Notes: generated by a model from the letters alone, not told the origin. DNA of 64,000 nucleotides from Atopobiaceae bacterium (GCA_015258485.1 JABZIF010000001.1:1-64000); one strand, 5' to 3'; counted from the stretch's first letter, positions 14,618 to 22,938 are shown. Program-made: numbers and translations.

Positions 14618-16170
14618 CCGTTTCTCAACCAGATGGCACAGATATTGGCGGTACGGAAGACTACGTACTTGATTTGTCGTTTGGTGATACAGGCAACACG
14701 CTTGAAGTGTTTGCTCCTTCAATGCCAATTAAAGACGGTTGTTTTGTGTCTATTGATGGTACTGAATATGGGGGCATTATCGATACTGCCTCTGATTCTT
14801 TAGACGGTGGTATTGCAACGACTACTTGGAGCGGGCGTACCTGGCACGGTATGCTCGCTTCTAAGATTTTGGTTCCAAGCACTGACTACATCAATATCTC
14901 TGATAAGGCACAAACGGCTATCGAGAGCATTATTGCTTCAGCAGATTTAGCGACAGTATTTGAGGCAAAAACAGGTCAGTCAGAGGCCACTATTAAGTGT
15001 CAGCTGCCTCGTTTTTGCGATGCTTACACAGCACTAAGACATCTTGCGAGTGCCGCTGGCTCACGTCTTAGAGTTCAACGTACAGACGGCAAGACGCTCA
15101 TTTGGTTAGAGCCTTTTACAGACAATAGACTTGATTCTGACGCTCTGGATTACAAATCTAAGACGGCATATCATCCCGTAAATCACTTGGTATGTGCTGG
15201 TAAGGGTGAGCTTGCAAACCGTACGGTAATTCATCTTTATGCTGACAAAGCTGGTCGCATTTCAAAGACACAAAGTTTGTTTGGCCAAGATGAAGTATCA
15301 ATACTCTATGACTATAACAACATTGAAAATGATGAGCTTGAAAAAGAGGGCACAAAAAAGCTCAAAGAACTGCAAGCTCAATCATCTATTGATGTAACTG
15401 TTCATGATGGATTGAATCTCTTTATTGATGATGTGGTTGTTGCTGAAAATCAAGACACAGGAAGACGTACACAAGCGACCATTGGTAAAAAGATTGTCAA
15501 GGCTGCAAACGGAGTTCTAAGTGTTAGTTATGAGGTAACCTCCCCTAATCAAACAAATGGCTCACAAGGCGTCTCGTTTGAATCATCCGGTGCTTCTCAA
15601 AGTGGCGGTACTACCTATGTAGCTGGTACAGGAATTCGCATTGTAGGTAACCGCATATCTGCGACTATGTCAGATGAGAAAATCGCTGATATGGAAACGC
15701 ATATTGCAGCTGCTCAAACTGCAGCAGTTACCGCCCAAGGTCAAGCGCATGAGGCAAAAGACATTGGTAACAATGCGCTTGCTTCAGCAAATTCGAGTGT
15801 TAAATACGTTACTTCAACCAATCCGATTGCGGTGTCTAAAACAGGCTCTAATGTTTCGCTAAGTCTACAAAATTCTGGTGCTAAGGCTGGCTCTTATGGT
15901 TTATCTGAATCAATTATAGCTGGCAATAACGCCAACTTTGCAATTCCACACTTTACTGTAGACGAGTTTGGACGCATTACCTCGATTACACAATCTGTCG
16001 TAACGCTTCAAATTAGCGGTGGCGGAGCAAATCAAGGTGGAGGATTCTTAGCGGCTCATCCGATCGGTTCAATCTATGAAACAACTAAATCATTTAATCC
16101 CTCAAGTCTTGGTGGCACGTGGAAACGTCTCCCCTCAATTGATGGATTTAAATGGGAAAGGACGGCGTAA
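14605..16170 (+). CDS. tail-associated hub protein (Tal-like, prophage endopeptidase tail family)
   Basis: A 521-residue protein. ATG 14605 is preferred over the upstream frame start because AGGAGG lies 6 nt before it. The first about 330 residues correspond to a baseplate hub (gp27-like) with beta barrels (GTEYGGIIDTASDSLDGGIATTTWSGRTWHGMLASK). A linker with low-complexity Gly/Ser and a short helical stretch (HIAAAQTAAVTAQGQAHEAKD) follows. The end, AHPIGSIYETTKSFNPSS LGGTWKRLPS, is the 'PIGSIY...NP...GGTW' motif found in receptor-binding or fibre-tip modules. No clear peptidase motif is visible. Confidence 0.75.
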   Translation: MELLTVSQPDGTDIGGTEDYVLDLSFGDTGNTLEVFAPSMPIKDGCFVSIDGTEYGGIIDTASDSLDGGIATTTWSGRTWHGMLASKILVPSTDYINISDKAQTAIESIIASADLATVFEAKTGQSEATIKCQLPRFCDAYTALRHLASAAGSRLRVQRTDGKTLIWLEPFTDNRLDSDALDYKSKTAYHPVNHLVCAGKGELANRTVIHLYADKAGRISKTQSLFGQDEVSILYDYNNIENDELEKEGTKKLKELQAQSSIDVTVHDGLNLFIDDVVVAENQDTGRRTQATIGKKIVKAANGVLSVSYEVTSPNQTNGSQGVSFESSGASQSGGTTYVAGTGIRIVGNRISATMSDEKIADMETHIAAAQTAAVTAQGQAHEAKDIGNNALASANSSVKYVTSTNPIAVSKTGSNVSLSLQNSGAKAGSYGLSESIIAGNNANFAIPHFTVDEFGRITSITQSVVTLQISGGGANQGGGFLAAHPIGSIYETTKSFNPSSLGGTWKRLPSIDGFKWERTA

Positions 16171-16395
16171 ATGGCTAAAGAACAAGGTGCTCGATATACC
16201 TGTGATAGATGCGGTAAATCTGAGTTTGTTATTCCAAGCAATACTTATTCAACCTCTCAGTGGCATGACATTAAAAGACAATCCCAGAGAGGCGAAGAAA
16301 ACCGCACCTATTGCGAAACATGCTACAAGGCATATCTAGAACTTCTCGCAAAGCATGACGCTTCATTTAAAGAGTTTGAAAGCAAGGTGAACTAG
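16171..16395 (+). CDS. small zinc-ribbon phage protein
   Basis: A 74-residue protein with two C-x2-C pairs (CDRC at about residues 11-14 and CETC near 48-51), a typical zinc ribbon. It starts at the base after the previous stop and ends 1 bp before the next start, so it is translationally coupled within the tail-fibre block. Small zinc-ribbon proteins at this place are known in some Gram-positive phages, but no function is established. Confidence 0.6.
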   Translation: MAKEQGARYTCDRCGKSEFVIPSNTYSTSQWHDIKRQSQRGEENRTYCETCYKAYLELLAKHDASFKEFESKVN

Positions 16396-16396
16396 T

Positions 16397-17203
16397 ATGG
16401 CAGTTACATGCGTTGATGGCCAAGGCGCAGCGCCTCACATCACTGGTGCAGATAAAGGACGCTTACATGCTGGTATTTTTGGCGAGGTAAGCGTGGTTAT
16501 GGCTGTTGGTAAACGCTTAGAGGCAACACAAGAGGGCGCTAATAAAATAACCATTGCAACAGGTGATGCCATTCTTCACGGAAGACATGTGAGTGTCACC
16601 GCTCCAGAGCAAGTCACAATCACTTCAGGTACGCAAGGACAAAACCGCAACGATTTCATCTGTCTTAAGTATGAGCGTGATTCACACGGCATTGAATCTG
16701 CAAAGCTTGAAGTATTACGAGGCGTTCCAACAACTGGCGAGGCTAAAGACCCGCTTATACCCGCTGGAAGCGTCTTAAATGGTGACGCTCAAGACTACTT
16801 CCCCATTTATCGTGTCAAGCTAAATGGTGTTGTAGCGTCTAAGCCAGAACCTCTATTTGTAGTCGCTGATACGCTCTATCAAGAGAACAGCAATCTCAAG
16901 CATTGGACAACTCTGCAAGATGACGGCGCATGTCGTGTACGCTACTGTATCCGTGGTGGAATGATGTACCTAGATTGTTATCTCGCAGCTGGTCATTCAA
17001 CTTATACAACCACGCCACAAATGCCAGACAATCTTCTGCCAGCCATTGAAGGTTATTACCCGTTAGGGACGCAAAGAGGTAATAACACAGCTAAGATTTG
17101 GGTCGGTGCCGCTGGTGGTGGTGACGGGCACATCTACTTCTATAACTGGTCAGATGGTTACGCAACTGGAATTATCCCACTTTTACCTAAGAGTATGGAA
17201 TAG
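16397..17203 (+). CDS. tail fibre / baseplate protein (possible receptor-binding)
   Basis: A 268-residue beta-rich protein between the Tal-like hub and the lysis genes. The N-terminal half (GVDGQGAAPHITGADKGRLHAGIFGEVSVVM-like start, then HGRHVSVTAPEQVTITSGTQGQNRNDFICLKYERD) resembles the conserved N-terminal part of BppU/upper-baseplate and fibre proteins of lactic and Coriobacteriia phages. The C-terminal third (RYCIRGGMMYLDCYLAAGH, GNNTAKIWVGAAGGGDGHIYFYNWSDGYATG) looks like a carbohydrate-binding head. It would bind the host surface. Assignment by order and pattern. Confidence 0.65.
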   Translation: MAVTCVDGQGAAPHITGADKGRLHAGIFGEVSVVMAVGKRLEATQEGANKITIATGDAILHGRHVSVTAPEQVTITSGTQGQNRNDFICLKYERDSHGIESAKLEVLRGVPTTGEAKDPLIPAGSVLNGDAQDYFPIYRVKLNGVVASKPEPLFVVADTLYQENSNLKHWTTLQDDGACRVRYCIRGGMMYLDCYLAAGHSTYTTTPQMPDNLLPAIEGYYPLGTQRGNNTAKIWVGAAGGGDGHIYFYNWSDGYATGIIPLLPKSME

Positions 17204-17205
17204 AG

Positions 17206-17544
17206 ATGGCAGGTATGAACCCACTAACATTTGAACAGATTGTCGCTGCGGTGTCGTTTCTTGGCATGGTGCTAACGCTCATCAATGGCGCTAAGGCTAT
17301 GAACCGTGCAAGCCAAGAAGACGCTATGCGCTTGGTGCGTATTGAAGAGGGCGTAAAGCAACTCAAGAGCGACCTAGATGATACGCAGAAAGCTTTTACC
17401 GCTTATATGGCTCGCACTGATGAGACTATTACGAATATCCGCAACGCTTTGTCTGTACATGATACCCGACTAGCCGTGGTTGAGGATGTGACCAAAAGCC
17501 AGGCTGGGAGGCTCGAGCGCCTAGAAAAGGCGCATACCCATTAG
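17206..17544 (+). CDS. XhlA-like holin-associated protein
   Basis: A 112-residue protein with one N-terminal hydrophobic segment (FEQIVAAVSFLGMVLTLINGAKA, about residues 8-30) and a long coiled coil (EEGVKQLKSDLDDTQKAFTAYMARTDETI ... RLERLEKA). This is the build of XhlA-type membrane-associated lysis proteins, although the order of membrane segment and coiled coil is reversed relative to typical XhlA. It immediately precedes the holin. It may alternatively be a spanin-like or tail-anchoring protein. Confidence 0.55.
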   Translation: MAGMNPLTFEQIVAAVSFLGMVLTLINGAKAMNRASQEDAMRLVRIEEGVKQLKSDLDDTQKAFTAYMARTDETITNIRNALSVHDTRLAVVEDVTKSQAGRLERLEKAHTH

Positions 17545-17582
17545 GTAATTACCAAAAATTAAAAATCGTTTAAGGAGTAAAC

Positions 17583-17861
17583 ATGATTAACGTAGTAGTT
17601 CGTATGAAAAACAAAGCATTTTGGCTCGCACTTATCCCTGCCGTACTTCTACTTATCCAGGTATGTTCAGTACCTTTTGGTTACACTTGGGACTTTGCGA
17701 ACCTAGGACAGCAACTCACAGCCATTGTGAACGCTGCTTTTGCCGTGCTTTCTATTCTTGGTGTTGTCACTGACCCAACAACCAAAGGTTTTGGCGATTC
17801 AGAGCGTGCAATGACCTACACCAAGCCTAGCGTAAGCCCTTTAGACACCGAGGAGAAATAA
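17583..17861 (+). CDS. holin, phi LC3 family
   Basis: A 92-residue protein with two membrane segments: KNKAFWLALIPAVLLLIQV (residues 9-27) and LTAIVNAAFAVLSILGVV (44-61). The closing DPTTKGFGDSERAMTYTKP matches the phi LC3 holin signature (IL G(I/V)V x DPTTKG x x DS). The SD AAGGAG sits before ATG 17583. Holins of this family make lesions in the membrane, letting the endolysin encoded 3 bp downstream reach the cell wall. Confidence 0.92.
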   Translation: MINVVVRMKNKAFWLALIPAVLLLIQVCSVPFGYTWDFANLGQQLTAIVNAAFAVLSILGVVTDPTTKGFGDSERAMTYTKPSVSPLDTEEK

Positions 17862-17863
17862 CA

Positions 17864-18916
17864 ATGGCTGATTTTTCAGGAAATATTACTGCTGATGTTT
17901 GGGCACCAACAACGGCATATGACGCAGGGCGTGGTGGCCATTCGGTGCAGTATATTGTTGTGCACCATGAGGCAGCAATCGGACTAACCGCTAACTCTAT
18001 TGCTGCTATGTGGTCTCGTATGCAATCACAAAGCGCTCATTACTCGGTAGACGGTGACGGCGTAATCGCTCAACACGTATATGAGAGTGATACCGCTTGG
18101 GCGTGTGGCAACTGGACGGCTAACCAGTCGAGTATCTCGATTGAGCATGCGAACAATTCCACGAACCCCTGGACAGTCTCCGAAGCTACCTTAGAAAGTG
18201 GCGCACACCTCATAGCAGCACTACTCATTAAGTACAACCTCGGATACCCAAGCTGGGGTGGCAATGTTCGCCCTCATTCGCAGATCGTAGCAACAGCGTG
18301 CCCTGGAGAGCTCGCACACTCACAGAATGCTCACTATATGGAGCGAGTATGTTACTGGTACGAGGTTATGACAGGTTCACGCTCAACTTCAGAGGTTGGC
18401 TGGCATACAGACGGTAAAGGCTCTTGGTGGTATCAGACGGGCGAGAGTTCAGATGAGTACGCTGTCGGCTGGTATCGTGTTGGCATGAAGTGGTACTACT
18501 TTAATGCCTCTGGCTGGATGTTAACTGGTTGGGTACATGCAAGCTGGGACGGCTCTGATAAATATTGGTGGTACTTTGATGAGAGCGGAGCGCTGCTCTA
18601 TGACCAGTGGGTGAAGTACAATGACGGCTGGTATTTGCTCGGCTCTGATGGTCGCATGGCGACAGGCTGGGCAGAGCGTGACGGTAAACGCTACTTCCTA
18701 GACGGTACAGGGCGCATGGTAACAGGCTGGTATCATGATGACGGAGACGATAGAGACATTTGGTATTACTTCGACAGTGACGGTGTATGCTTACAAGACG
18801 GTCTGTTCAATGTTGGCGCAGATAAGATTTGTGCATTCGATAAGCAGGGTAAGCTTCTCACGGGTGATATTACTGTAACCACAGATAATAACGGCTATAT
18901 CTCTGCAATTAAGTAA
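17864..18916 (+). CDS. endolysin: N-acetylmuramoyl-L-alanine amidase with cell-wall-binding repeats
   Basis: A 350-residue two-part enzyme. Residues about 15-170 are an Amidase_2 domain: YIVVHHEA (first zinc His near 34/35), the strand SISIEHANNS, and RPHSQIVATACPGEL with zinc ligands H138 and C146. From about 185 there are five or so aromatic repeats of the GW-x-F-x-G-x-W type (e.g. WYYFNASGWMLTGWV, YFLDGTGRMVTGW, WYYFDSDGV), as in choline-binding-like wall anchors of lytic enzymes. No signal peptide is present, so release depends on the holin just upstream. The gene ends the lysis block and is followed by a terminator. Confidence 0.93.
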   Translation: MADFSGNITADVWAPTTAYDAGRGGHSVQYIVVHHEAAIGLTANSIAAMWSRMQSQSAHYSVDGDGVIAQHVYESDTAWACGNWTANQSSISIEHANNSTNPWTVSEATLESGAHLIAALLIKYNLGYPSWGGNVRPHSQIVATACPGELAHSQNAHYMERVCYWYEVMTGSRSTSEVGWHTDGKGSWWYQTGESSDEYAVGWYRVGMKWYYFNASGWMLTGWVHASWDGSDKYWWYFDESGALLYDQWVKYNDGWYLLGSDGRMATGWAERDGKRYFLDGTGRMVTGWYHDDGDDRDIWYYFDSDGVCLQDGLFNVGADKICAFDKQGKLLTGDITVTTDNNGYISAIK

Positions 18917-18957
18917 TATGTCTAGAGCTGCTCGGAAGAGTGCAAGACTAGACTTGC

Positions 18958-18993
18958 AACCCCTCTCGTTTCGGCGGGAGGGGTTCTTTTTTT
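18958..18993 (+). terminator. terminator of the late phage operon
   Basis: AACCCCTC (18958-18965) pairs with GAGGGGTT (18978-18985) and is followed by TTCTTTTTTT. It closes the transcription unit ending with the endolysin. Confidence 0.85.
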
Positions 18994-19005
18994 ATGCCAA
19001 TTTGG

Positions 19006-19069
19006 TATAATATCCATGCTGAACCCGCTAGGCTTAACAATTTCGTTAGCAAACTTAGCGGGTGTTTTT
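19006..19069 (+). ncRNA. putative short hairpin transcript (promoter-like -10 plus terminator)
   Basis: TATAAT at 19006-19011 is followed within about 12 bp by ACCCGCTA (19023-19030) pairing with TAGCGGGT (19056-19063), then a T-run to 19069. If the -10 is active, the product would be about 50 nt of almost pure hairpin. No good -35 is seen. It may simply be a second terminator after the endolysin. Confidence 0.3.
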
Positions 19070-19106
19070 ATGCCAAAAAATTTTCTAAAAAATTCTAAAA
19101 TTCTGC

Positions 19107-19135
19107 TTGACTTAGTCCCGAAAGGGGACTATATT
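19107..19135 (+). promoter_or_regulatory. promoter with operator palindrome filling the -35/-10 spacer
   Basis: TTGACT (19107-19112) and TATATT (19130-19135) are 17 bp apart. The inverted repeat TAGTCCC-GAAAG-GGGACTA (19113-19131) occupies the whole spacer and touches the -10 box, an ideal place for repression. A second palindrome, AGGTC-A-GACCT, lies in the leader at 19159-19169. The likely binder is the HTH protein encoded two genes on. Confidence 0.75.
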
Positions 19136-19191
19136 ATATATAGCAAGAGGGAGACACAAGGTCAGACCTCAACCCAAGAAAGGGGAACACA

Positions 19192-19464
19192 ATGAAGAAC
19201 GTAATCATCAACCGCAACGAGACCATCGAGAACGCAGCTTACTTTGCAAGCACTCGCAAGGGTTACACAGCTTTTACAGCAAACGGCACTGAGATTTGCA
19301 ATTTCAATATCAAAGGCAACCACTCTATGGCAGACGTCCGCAATGCAGCAGGCATTGAGGTTCGTTACGAGAATAGCCCAGCGTTCGGTTGGGGTGTTCC
19401 AGCGGACGCAAAGTGGGAGTTTGTCTTCGAGGTAGACGGCAATAAGTACTTCAAGCTCGCTTAG
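19192..19464 (+). CDS. 90-aa phage accessory protein of unknown function (candidate anti-CRISPR)
   Basis: A small protein with its own promoter after the phage late operon. I recognise no domain. The sequence alternates short strands and turns: NVIINRNETIENAAYFAS, TRKGYTAFTANGTEICNFNI, and a final KWEFVFEVDGNKYFKLA that looks like a beta hairpin. Ribosome binding site AAGAAAGGGG precedes ATG 19192. It is the first gene of a cassette followed by an HTH regulator and controlled by an operator-bearing promoter, the layout of anti-CRISPR (Acr) or other moron genes. No evidence of function beyond context. Confidence 0.65.
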   Translation: MKNVIINRNETIENAAYFASTRKGYTAFTANGTEICNFNIKGNHSMADVRNAAGIEVRYENSPAFGWGVPADAKWEFVFEVDGNKYFKLA

Positions 19465-19474
19465 TCAAACCAAC

Positions 19475-19494
19475 AGCCCCTCTCACGAGGGGCT
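19475..19494 (+). terminator. intergenic hairpin within the accessory cassette
   Basis: AGCCCCTC (19475-19482) pairs perfectly with GAGGGGCT (19487-19494). There is only a short TT after it, so it is probably a leaky attenuator that lowers expression of the downstream regulator relative to the first gene. Confidence 0.55.
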
Positions 19495-19514
19495 TACTCT
19501 TAGAGAGGACATAC

Positions 19515-19943
19515 ATGAGAAACAAACAAGAGTTCAAGGCTCTACGTGAGCAGGTTGGAATGAGCCAGGCAGACTTAGCATTGATGCTTGAAGTATCAGA
19601 GCGTTCCGTTAAACGCTGGGAAAGCGTTAAGTACAAAGAGTACAACGCACCACAGGACGCATGGGACATCCTGGACGATGCTTTGAAGCTACAACGTCAA
19701 GTGGTCTCTGCTGCTCTAGGACAGATTGAGGAAGCTGCACAAGAAGTCGGCGGTTACCCAGCAAGTGTGAAGCTGGTCTACTGGTCCTCGCAAGCAGAAT
19801 ACGATGAGCACCACTGCGTGGATGATGACGGTGACTGGAGACAAGCAAACGCAACGGCTCGAATTGTCTCGTATGCGCTCCACGAGCGAGGAATTGAGAC
19901 TGATTGGATCAGCGGAGCGGACAACTTAGTTCCGAAGCAATAA
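19515..19943 (+). CDS. HTH regulator of the accessory cassette (Aca2/DUF1870-like)
   Basis: A 142-residue protein. Residues 5-40 form an Xre-type helix-turn-helix (EFKALREQVGMSQADLALMLEVSERSVKRWE), followed by a helical linker (DILDDALKLQRQVVSAALGQIEE) and a second domain (KLVYWSSQAEYDE ... WRQANATARIVSYALHERG). The same order, N-terminal HTH then small alpha/beta domain, is found in DUF1870 proteins and in the anti-CRISPR-associated repressor Aca2. It most likely represses the cassette promoter through the palindrome at 19113-19131. A GAGAGGA site precedes ATG 19515. Confidence 0.65.
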   Translation: MRNKQEFKALREQVGMSQADLALMLEVSERSVKRWESVKYKEYNAPQDAWDILDDALKLQRQVVSAALGQIEEAAQEVGGYPASVKLVYWSSQAEYDEHHCVDDDGDWRQANATARIVSYALHERGIETDWISGADNLVPKQ

Positions 19944-19955
19944 ACGCAACAATTT

Positions 19956-19987
19956 GCCCTCATCTACATCAAGATGAGGGCTTTTTT
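19956..19987 (+). terminator. terminator after the accessory cassette
   Basis: GCCCTCATCT (19956-19965) and AGATGAGGGC (19972-19981) form a 10-bp stem with a 6-nt loop, followed by six T. Confidence 0.9.
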
Positions 19988-20215
19988 ATGAGTAAATATT
20001 CCACTATGCAATTTGCGTGCCTTAAAACGGCTTAGAACAAGCCGTTTAGATGCTTTAATACAGAAAAACTTTTATCAATATTTTGTGTCCTTAGCGTGTC
20101 CTAAATCACCGAAACTCACCAATTTAGACAATTAGAATTTTGTATAATCGCAGGTAAAATTCGCTGTAGACCATACATTTGTTCTTGTATAATATCAATA
20201 TTTTATATAAGAAAA
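19988..20215. other. non-coding phage-host junction, expected to hold the right attachment site
   Basis: This 228-bp stretch has no gene. It contains a perfect hairpin AAACGGCTT-AGAAC-AAGCCGTTT (about 20026-20048), a short tandem GTGTCCT...GTGTCCT near 20086-20101, and two TATAAT-like boxes (20143-20148, 20188-20193) with no downstream + strand gene. The switch from + strand phage genes to - strand housekeeping genes happens here. The att core cannot be identified without the other prophage end. Confidence 0.4.
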
Positions 20216-20929
20216 CTAATCAATCATTGTGATAGATTCAATTACTGGCTGCTCCGAAGAAGGGATTGTGCCGTTGGAGTCTGTTGGCTTAGCTGCCTTA
20301 CAAATGGCATCCACAACATCCATCCCGCTAGTCACAGTACCAAATGCAGCGTAGTTGCCATCAAGCGAGCTGTTATCTGCTTGCATAATAAAAAATTGTG
20401 AACGAGCGGAATTTGGATCTTGAGAACGGGCCATAGAAATAGTTCCACGCCTATGAGAAAGGGTATTCTCAACTCCGTTTTTAGAAAACTCACCCTTAAT
20501 CTTTTGATCTGATCCTCCGGTGCCATTTCCTTTAGGATCTCCACCCTGAATCATAAAACCATCTATGATTCGATGGAACGTCAAACCGTTATAAAACCCT
20601 GACTCAACAAGACGAGCAAAATTGGAAACCGTAATAGGGGCTATATCAGCGCTCAAAGCAGCTTCAATAGTCCCAAAATCTTTCACAACAATACGGACAT
20701 GATGTATACCTTTTGCGTAAGGATTATTACTATCAACAGAGTCAATGTAATCTTTGCTCTTCGTCGTTTGATTTTGTTGTATTTGTTGAAGCTGTTGAGA
20801 ACGAGAAGATGCGGCGTCTCTTCTATTTCCTTTAAAAACAAAGAGACAAAGAATAGCAGCAAAAAGCCCTATGCCAATAACAGTAATAGCAATCAAAATT
20901 AGAGGTGAAACTGATCTTCTCGTATTCAT
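20216..20929 (-). CDS. membrane-anchored peptidyl-prolyl cis-trans isomerase (cyclophilin type)
   Basis: A 237-residue protein. Residues 9-33 are one hydrophobic anchor ([23 protein letters not shown]), then a Gln/Ser-rich linker, and from about 78 a cyclophilin domain. The conserved core is visible: [34 protein letters not shown] (with catalytic Arg in FHR), [16 protein letters not shown], and [16 protein letters not shown]. It should catalyse proline isomerisation in extracytoplasmic protein folding. It follows the tannase-like lipoprotein gene by 14 bp and may be co-transcribed with it. This is the first host gene beyond the prophage. Confidence 0.9.
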   Translation of the reverse strand: MNTRRSVSPLILIAITVIGIGLFAAILCLFVFKGNRRDAASSRSQQLQQIQQNQTTKSKDYIDSVDSNNPYAKGIHHVRIVVKDFGTIEAALSADIAPITVSNFARLVESGFYNGLTFHRIIDGFMIQGGDPKGNGTGGSDQKIKGEFSKNGVENTLSHRRGTISMARSQDPNSARSQFFIMQADNSSLDGNYAAFGTVTSGMDVVDAICKAAKPTDSNGTIPSSEQPVIESITMID

Positions 20930-20943
20930 AACCTATCTTTCTT

Positions 20944-22773
20944 TTATGCAGAAGCACACGATACAATCCAGGAAACCAAATTAGTAGCTGCATTACCAGA
21001 GCGTTCTGCGAGTACATGACCTTTATCCCATACAAGGTTATAGTCAACCCTACTCACGCCTGAATAATGCTTTAAAGAAAGTCCCAAGTTAAATGAGGTA
21101 CAAATTGATGTATCTGTATTCTGAACTCCCTCATTAATGCGCCAATACGATGCCACCTGAGCTGTCTGATACCCATCATATGCTCCACTAACAAAATAGA
21201 GAGGATTAAACATATTTACTCTTGTGGGAATATCATTTTCAAGCGTATCAACCTTATTTAAATCACTTGACCAATCATTTGCATAGCTCGATTTCCAATT
21301 GGATAATTTCATGTATGAATCAAGATTTTTCTTAATAAGAGCAGTAATTTGCTCATCAAAATGAAGAGTGCTTTGTTCACCAACGCCAAACAACTGATTT
21401 GCGCGTGTACTTCTATCTGGAGCATCAAAGGCACCCACAGATAGTTCAGCTCCGCGTAGCGCTCGAGAAAACTCTCTCAAGTTCTCAACATCAACACTTT
21501 GGCGACGAAGATTATATACAACCCAAACATTACCTGAATTTAAAGAGCCAAAATAATGCTCAGCAGTATCGTAGATAGTCGACTGGACCTGCTGTGTAGA
21601 AGGTGCTGCAGAAGTATCGGTTCCACGAGCGGTTGCTAGATTAGGATCTCCCGGAAATGATGGTTCTTCAAGTCTTTGAGGCGTTGAAGTATACGGAAAT
21701 GCTGTTTCTTTAATAAAGCTATTTGCAGAGCTTTCAAGTTCAGATATCAAAAGTTCTGCATAAGAACCTGCAGTATATACGCCGGAATTTGTTTCATCCA
21801 AACTCACCTTACTGTCGTCTGAGGCGAGAAAATCCATCTTGTTGACAAACTCAGCATAAGCACCAGCAAGTCCCTGAGAAAGAGCTTGGGTCCACACGCC
21901 ATCCGCACGAGAGTCCTTTGCATCAGCATACTGACCGGCTGACCACTCATACGCAGCATCAGCTAAATCATATGAGGTGGCCGGACACCAAGAAGCGCTT
22001 CCATAAATGGCATCTGAAAGTTGATTGCCTTTCTCGTCATGAGTTGCCGCACCCACTGCATCAAGATATTTTGCATAAAGCGGAGAATCTCCCGATGCAC
22101 CAAGTACTGCACTTAAACCGCCTCCTGCAGCAAATCCAAATACAAAAATCTTGGATACATCGCACGGAAGCGAAGCTTTGTTATAACGCAAATACCTTAT
22201 TGCAGCTTTAAAATCAACTGCTGGCCATGGAGAACCACCTGCGTATAGTTCATCTGAACCAGTCGTAGAATCATAACCTGCACTTCGGCCCCTAAAACCC
22301 GTATAAACATAAATGCAACCAGCTTCAAGATATGTTGCAAGGCCTTCATACGTATAGCTTGTAGGGGCACTCTGCGGAGAAAGCGCTGCTGTATTGATAG
22401 GCATAGCAATAGGAGCTGTACTAGCCGTAAAATTACCTACAACAGCTTTTGAACTTATTTCACACGTGTAAACTGAACCATTTTTCTTTGATGAGAAGTA
22501 CTTGCCCGGAACGAAAATAGACAATGTATTAAATGACTTACTTGCAGGCTTAGTGCAATATTGAATGCCCAGCTGATAATAGCAATCGTTTTCTTCGTCA
22601 TAGTTCCATTGACTCATATCAAGGGCAAGAGACTTAAACTCATTAAGATCTACATTTGATGATGGCTGCTCAGAACTATCATTTGTTGGCTTTGCCTGAG
22701 GAGTACATGCAGCAAGAGAACCTGCAGCACTTAACGCAGCAAAAGACAAGAACTCTTTTCTCGTAAATGCCAT
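20944..22773 (-). CDS. tannase-like alpha/beta-hydrolase lipoprotein lacking the nucleophile serine
   Basis: A 609-residue exported protein: signal peptide with lipobox SLAAC (Cys23), then a low-complexity linker. The core shows family features of bacterial (subtype B) tannases/feruloyl-type esterases: YTGFRGRSAGY, AVDFKAAIRYLRYN, and KIFVFGFAAGGGLSAVLGASGDS, followed by WCPATSYDLADAAYEW. In active relatives the nucleophile elbow is G-x-S-x-G; here it is G-F-A-A-G, so residue 215 is Ala (codon GCT, 22129-22131 on the - strand). The rest of the frame is intact. It may be an inactive binding protein or use another residue. It shares direction with the cyclophilin gene. Confidence 0.7.
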   Translation of the reverse strand: MAFTRKEFLSFAALSAAGSLAACTPQAKPTNDSSEQPSSNVDLNEFKSLALDMSQWNYDEENDCYYQLGIQYCTKPASKSFNTLSIFVPGKYFSSKKNGSVYTCEISSKAVVGNFTASTAPIAMPINTAALSPQSAPTSYTYEGLATYLEAGCIYVYTGFRGRSAGYDSTTGSDELYAGGSPWPAVDFKAAIRYLRYNKASLPCDVSKIFVFGFAAGGGLSAVLGASGDSPLYAKYLDAVGAATHDEKGNQLSDAIYGSASWCPATSYDLADAAYEWSAGQYADAKDSRADGVWTQALSQGLAGAYAEFVNKMDFLASDDSKVSLDETNSGVYTAGSYAELLISELESSANSFIKETAFPYTSTPQRLEEPSFPGDPNLATARGTDTSAAPSTQQVQSTIYDTAEHYFGSLNSGNVWVVYNLRRQSVDVENLREFSRALRGAELSVGAFDAPDRSTRANQLFGVGEQSTLHFDEQITALIKKNLDSYMKLSNWKSSYANDWSSDLNKVDTLENDIPTRVNMFNPLYFVSGAYDGYQTAQVASYWRINEGVQNTDTSICTSFNLGLSLKHYSGVSRVDYNLVWDKGHVLAERSGNAATNLVSWIVSCASA

Positions 22774-22938
22774 AATTTCCTCTCGAATAAACTACGTATC
22801 AGGAGCAATTTAAACTGTTAACTAAATTCAAGCTGGTCATCTATTGTACCAATTTACAAACGTGTATGCTTACACCTAGCTGTTAAAAGTTCAGAGAAAA
22901 GTTTTACACAAAGAATCCGTCACAACGAAAGGAGTTCT

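Larger units (their letters stand above)
1..20215 (+). mobile_element. prophage (siphovirus-type), late structural and lysis half, left end outside window
   Basis: About thirty consecutive + strand genes, mostly overlapping or separated by a few bases, follow the canonical order HNH, TerS, TerL, portal, MuF, scaffold, capsid, connectors, tail tube, gpG/gpT frameshift, tape measure, Dit, Tal, fibre, holin, endolysin. All appear intact. The right border is placed only approximately, between the last phage terminator (19987) and the end of the first host-type gene (20216, opposite strand). Integrase, repressor and replication genes are not seen and should lie to the left of the window. The att core cannot be fixed without the left end. 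Confidence 0.93.
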
